Shown one piece after another: positions 26,901 to 32,900 of a stretch of 64,000 nt of DNA. The notes beneath the pieces were generated by a model. It was not told the origin of the DNA and searched no databases. It saw nothing but the letters and a program-made list of their open reading frames with translations. Location: assembly GCA_026874595.1 (NCBI GenBank), contig CM049309.1, forward strand, positions 45,848,079 through 45,912,078, given 5' to 3'. The position numbers were made by a program, and so were the translations under genes. The DNA comes from Sipunculus nudus (Eukaryota; Annelida; Sipuncula; Golfingiida; Sipunculidae). The stretch's first letter is position 1; every line of letters starts with the position of its first letter.

Positions 26901-29900
26901 AGGTACTTCTAATGAACAAGACTCATGTCATGTCATGATCTGTATGTCATTTAACACAAACAATACTTCATAGATCATACCGTACGCATAAGTCTTCAAT
27001 CGTCATACTGCTTATGGTGCTCTACATGTCACAACTTACTTTCACATACCCGACTTATCATACCAAGGTACAAATGTCTCAGTTCAGATACAAGACTTCC
27101 CTGCAGGCTTCACAAGTGGCATCACATTGTGCCCGTTTCACACAAGGCATCCCATACCTCACTTCACCCTCTGGGTTTCATATATCAATCATATATATTA
27201 TACCTTGCTTGCCATGTCACAATTCACTTGTGATGCTTTATGTTCAAAGCTTCACATACCATAATTAACATGATAAGCCTTCAAACACCTCACTTCATGT
27301 ACCACACTTAACATACTTAGTTTCACATACCAGGCATCGCATATGAAGCTACATAAAACAAAATATGCCTTGTAGGCCAGCGGACTATTTTGGAATGTAA
27401 TGACCCTTAAGCTCTGGTATGCCATGTCATTTTCTTCAATTGGAAAATAAGTAAAACCTCACCTAGCGACCATCTCAGTTTATTGACCACCACAAAATAA
27501 CCCCCACTTTTTCACGGTCCTAATTCTTTTTTGCTCTTTATGTCAGACCTGTCTTAGACAACCACCCACCTTTAAAATGCAACCAATTACTGGACATCCC
27601 TTTGGTGGTCATAATTTTAAGGTTTCACCATAATATGAAAATATCCAGTATCTGTTTGTTTTCTTTGTGAACAGGAAAAAGAGAAAGTAGCCAAGATGTC
27701 CACCAAGTACCAGGGAGACATTTTGGCGCTGCAGGCCCAACTGGCAGAGGAGCAGCAGAAGTACCTCAGACTGAGCCTGGAGATGGACGCGAAGGAGAGC
27801 GAGCTGGAGCAGATACAGCAGAAACTGACGTTGGCTAACGTGGATACGGCCTCCATACACAGCAGCTCACAGGAGCTGGACAACGACGAGAGCTTTAACA
27901 GTTAGTATTAAGAACATCAGTGAACATTTATAGCTTACATGAAAAACAGAAATGTTGAGATCTCTGTGTGTGATTATGATTTTATTCTTTGTGTGTAGAA
28001 TATAATATTTACTTGTAAAGGAGAATGTTCACTGTAGAAAACAGATATGTTCTTTAGTAAAGTACCAAGGTCTTCGCTCCTGAATACTCATATATATATG
28101 TTTGTATCTGTAGCCAAGTGAGCTCATGTATTAGTCATAGATTTTAAAATTTACATTAACAATATTGGCTGTTTCAAGTAAGTCCCAAATTTACTATTCA
28201 CAAAAGTACCTGAAAAAAAAAAGGAATGTCAGTGGCCCTGACCTGTACTCCAGAGCTCAAGACTGATAGGCACTGGCACACATGTGGAGCTCATTACATT
28301 ATAGCTGTTGTTTATAAACTTTAATTCAACCTTAATATTGACCATGTTTATTTCAGTAGTGGGAGAGAGTCGATTAGAAGGATGGCTCAATGTGCCCAAC
28401 AAGCAGAATATAAAACGTTATGGCTGGAAGAAGCAATATGTGGTGGTTAGCAGTAAAAAAGTTCTGTTTTACAACTCTGAGGCTGCCAAGTTGAAGAACG
28501 ACCCAGCCTTAGTTCTAGATATTGAGTAAGTAAACAGCTAGCATCGTTTGAACTATGGCATGATTTGTTAAAATCATATTTCATAACTGTTATTATCTAA
28601 GGCCATTTGTGTCATGTGTTAAGTCTGAATAATATATGCCAGGAAATTGAAAAACAACCATGGATCTGTTGCCATTACTGAATAAAATATATAGAAATTT
28701 AATTTTCAAAAAGGACAAGAAGCAGTGTAAAATTGCTCTTTTTCTTATTCAATGGGGTGTTTTTGTATAATTTTATGTGATATTTTACTTATAAAGTCAG
28801 AACAGAAAACTACACATTTGTGTTAGAATACATAGTATAACATAATTTTAATCATTTGTGTGGCCTTTATTTTGTTAGAAGACATGGTCAAGCAAGTGAC
28901 ACGCATGTAATGTCATTATGAATTTTATACACTCATGAAAACTAACTCATAATGTAACATGGATGTTTTATATCTTTCAGTAAACTCTTCCATGTGAGGT
29001 CAGTCTCTCAAGGTGATGTGATAAGAGCTGATGCCAAAGATATCCCAAGAATATTTCAGGTGAGAGATATTTCTTGATACACCTTCATGAGCATGCTTGT
29101 CAGTATCCAGCAAGCTGTAATATATATTGTTTTTCATGTTTGAAGAAAGGTAAACCTAATGAAGGTAATTCTTAAACATATCTCTGTGATATATTGCTGG
29201 TCTGAAATTGTACAAAGTCACACCTGGACTATGATCACCTGTGACCATGACTGTTCACAGAAAGCAGGTGGTCCTGGTAACCCAAGGCATAAAAAACAAG
29301 AGCACCGTAAATGTACATAATATGCCCGTTGTGTATCTGGTGACCTCATTAAATATGCATGAATTTTGATGAGAAGGTAATTCAGATGAGAAACTATTGG
29401 TAAATAAGTATAATGAGTTTCATGAAAATCCATAGGATTTTTGTTAAGTCTACAAGGTGCCTCCAAAGTGCGGTGACCTCATTATATGTGCATGGATTTT
29501 GCTGGAAATTGAACTTATCTGAGATATATTTTTTATTAACATTTCTGGTGAGTTTGATCAAAATATTTCATATTCCTCATAAGTTATTGCGGCAACACCA
29601 AAAAGTAGCCTAGTGACCTGTGACCTTATTAAATATGCTTGGAAATTGCCTATGATCAAACTAAGGTGAGATATTCTGTTGGGAAGTAGTTATGGTGAGT
29701 TTCATGAAAATCCATCAGCCCAAGTAACTTATCGCTGCGAAACAAAAAGTTAACAGACCGACAGATGGATGGACGGACAGTGGGATACCATAATACTCCA
29801 GTCATATGACAGGTATATAAAAATTAGGGGTCTCACTAAGATGACTGTCCCATGAATATCGTATGACCTCCAGTGACCACCTGTTATGAGACCAATGTAA

Positions 29901-32900
29901 GGCCATCCATGACAATCATGCAACCAGTCGCGTATGGTCATGCAATAGTCCTTTGACCCTAATAAGACCTCCTTCACTACTGACTCCCATTCATAGAGCT
30001 ATATTGTTAATTGTGACTCAATAAGTGCATCATAAGACTATTGCACTGTGTATGCCTCTGCTCAAAGACAACATAGGATTAGCTGGAACAACCCTCAACC
30101 TCCTGTTTTTTGTGCAGATTCAAAGATCTAGTGATCACTATGTTATTGCTCTTGACCATCAGCAGTCAACATTGACTTGTTGTACAAAATTTATACAATC
30201 ACCCATGACTTCCCATGATTGCAGGTTGATTCTAGTCAAAACCTATCATTCCCCTTAATGTGACTGGGCCTTAACAGAAGTCAAGATGAGTTAAGAGGAC
30301 AAGGCTGCAATCACTGCTGGGGATCACTTACCATTAGTGAAAATTATTAACAAGACATGATTGTGAAGTTCTTTCATTTTGGTTTCATATTGATTCCCGT
30401 TTCAGATTTTATATGCAACAGAAGGTGAAAGTAAAAAACCTAGTGAAAGGAACGGAGACCAGGCAGCAGCGCAAGATAAGTCAGGGGTTATTGAGTACAA
30501 AGGTCATGACTTATTCCCAATTCACTTCCGTACACCGACATCATGTGACTCCTGCAGTAAACCTGTCTGGCACATGATCCATCCACCCATGGCATTGGAA
30601 TGCAGGCGTGAGTATCTGTTTAACTTTGTTACATGGCTTAATATTTTGCCGTTTTGTAACCTGGCTTAATATTTTGCTAATTTCTCTAGATATCCTATAT
30701 TGCACATTAGTAAGGATTTATCCAAATTGCAAATTCTGAGAAGCAGGTGTTCTTGAGTTTAGCTTTGTCAAAATCACAAAACTCTATTGAATCTGGTGGA
30801 ACCTTAAATGTTATTAAAATATAATTTGCCAGAAATATCTTGTGGAAATGGGTCAGCATAGCATACAGATGTGCAATAATCTTTGGATAATGAAAGATAT
30901 AAATGCAAATACAAGAAAATCTAATTGTGCATATAATTTTGTTATTTGCTCACTATTTGCAAATTATGAAAATATTTTGGTCATAGACATAAAAACATTG
31001 GGCCGATCCCGGATTCCGGTGGCGCACAAGTCCGGCGTACCAACCGCTTCGCTAGCAAAGCAGCTTCACTAGCAAGATAGTTTGGTCCGCTTTTATGTCA
31101 CCCTGTAGCAAAATATGTTTTCTGTATCATGTCATATGCAATTCTTCTTGCAGGTTGTCACGTTAAAGTTCATAAAGAGCATTATGATAAGGATGAAGAC
31201 TTTGTAGGTGTCTGTAAAGGTGAGTTAATAGCTTATAGAAGATGAAATAACTATTATTACACTATAATTATGAAGAAAATATCTACGAATATTCAATAAG
31301 TGTGTTCTGTCTAAAAATATCTTGAATATTTTCATCTTTTGTCATGTGCCCATTTGTCTCTGGAGATTCCATGTTTAGTTAAAATTCTCAACTCGAGGAC
31401 TTATATTATGCCAAGCTGTAGCTTTCAACAGTATCTCATGATCGTCATCAGCAGTCCAGCGCCCCTGACAACAACCCAGGTGTTGTCACATCATGTGACA
31501 ATGACTGGTTGTGGATCTGCGGGAGTTCCAGGCCCAGGTCACAGTTTAGGGAGGGTCTGTGGCTTGGATATCAACTGAGTCTGACTCTAGGATCTTTATA
31601 GAGTCCCGCTGTATCCAGTGTCTGGCATCTCTTTGGTGTTCATAAATGGCAGATGTGGCTTGTTTCTGATGTTCCTGGATCCTTATTCCCAGCAGACGAA
31701 CAGTCTCTCCAATATAGTTGTTTGTCGGATGTTATTCCAGGCAGGCTACACAATCGCTCCACAAACGAGGAGGCTAACAGTTAACACATTTAATGGCTGC
31801 CATGTTCGTCACACACATTCATAATACTTGTAGTTGCCACAAGGGGGCGCAACAGTAACTGGTTACATAACACATCTGTAGCCCACATTAATAGTAAATA
31901 TACGTCCCGTAACAATAGTGTTTGCCGCAGTCACCACATTTGATGTCAGACTCTTAGACGGCACCAGTCTTCATATTGATTCTGTCTCGTCCTTGGGTCT
32001 CACCAGGATCTAATAAAGGAATAAGGATCCAGGAACATCAGAATCTTGGTATTGTAATAGACACACTTAGGCTGTGTTTACTCACACACAGAACCATAAC
32101 AACATATAAAACAGGTGAATTGGATATCGCAAGAAGTCCAGGTGTGGTTTTGCTAGGAAAATTTTACATTCAGCTAGAAAGAACTATTGGCATGGGATAA
32201 TGTACATATTATAGTAAATGTTTATGTATCTTAATTGGCTTTGGTATATCCAGGTTACAGTTCTCATATAATTTGGATCATTGTAATGCTTTTCAGTCCC
32301 CTGCTGTAAGGAGGGAGGACTTCTTAAATGGTCCTCGTCTGTCCTTCTGGCCGTCTGTCCCACCCTATTCTGTCACAACATATCTCTAAGACCCTTGCTG
32401 CTTTCTCCACCAAATTGTACAGACTTACTCAGCACATGACTTGCATGTGATTATAACCTGCAGGTGGCACCACCTGTGTTTAGCAACTTTCTAAACTCCA
32501 AAATGGTCATTTTATTTCACGTACAACTGATGCCTCATTTTCCAAGTTAAATATAGATAGGGGGACTATTTGTGCCTCTAGGCCCTTGTTACTCTCATAT
32601 ATATGTAATTTCTTTTGTTTTACTTTTTTTTCAGTAAATGATGACTACCAGTCTGCCAAAGAACTCTTGCTTTTAGCAAACACAAAAGAGGACCAGAAGG
32701 ATTGGGTCCAGAGGCTGGGACGCAAAGTTGCCAAAAAGGGTTTTGTCACAAGCTCCGGAGCAGCGGGAGACAAAGGCACACCAACGTCAGTCTCTACAGT
32801 GGCGTTTAACACTACACCTCCAATCAATACATTCATATAAACACACCAACATCAGTCTCTACAGTGGCGTTTAACACTACACCTTCACACAATACATTCA

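Noticed and set aside
31000-31095. Functional tRNA gene
   Set aside because: A- and B-box words are present, but I could not pair an acceptor stem or a sound anticodon arm, so I call it a SINE head.
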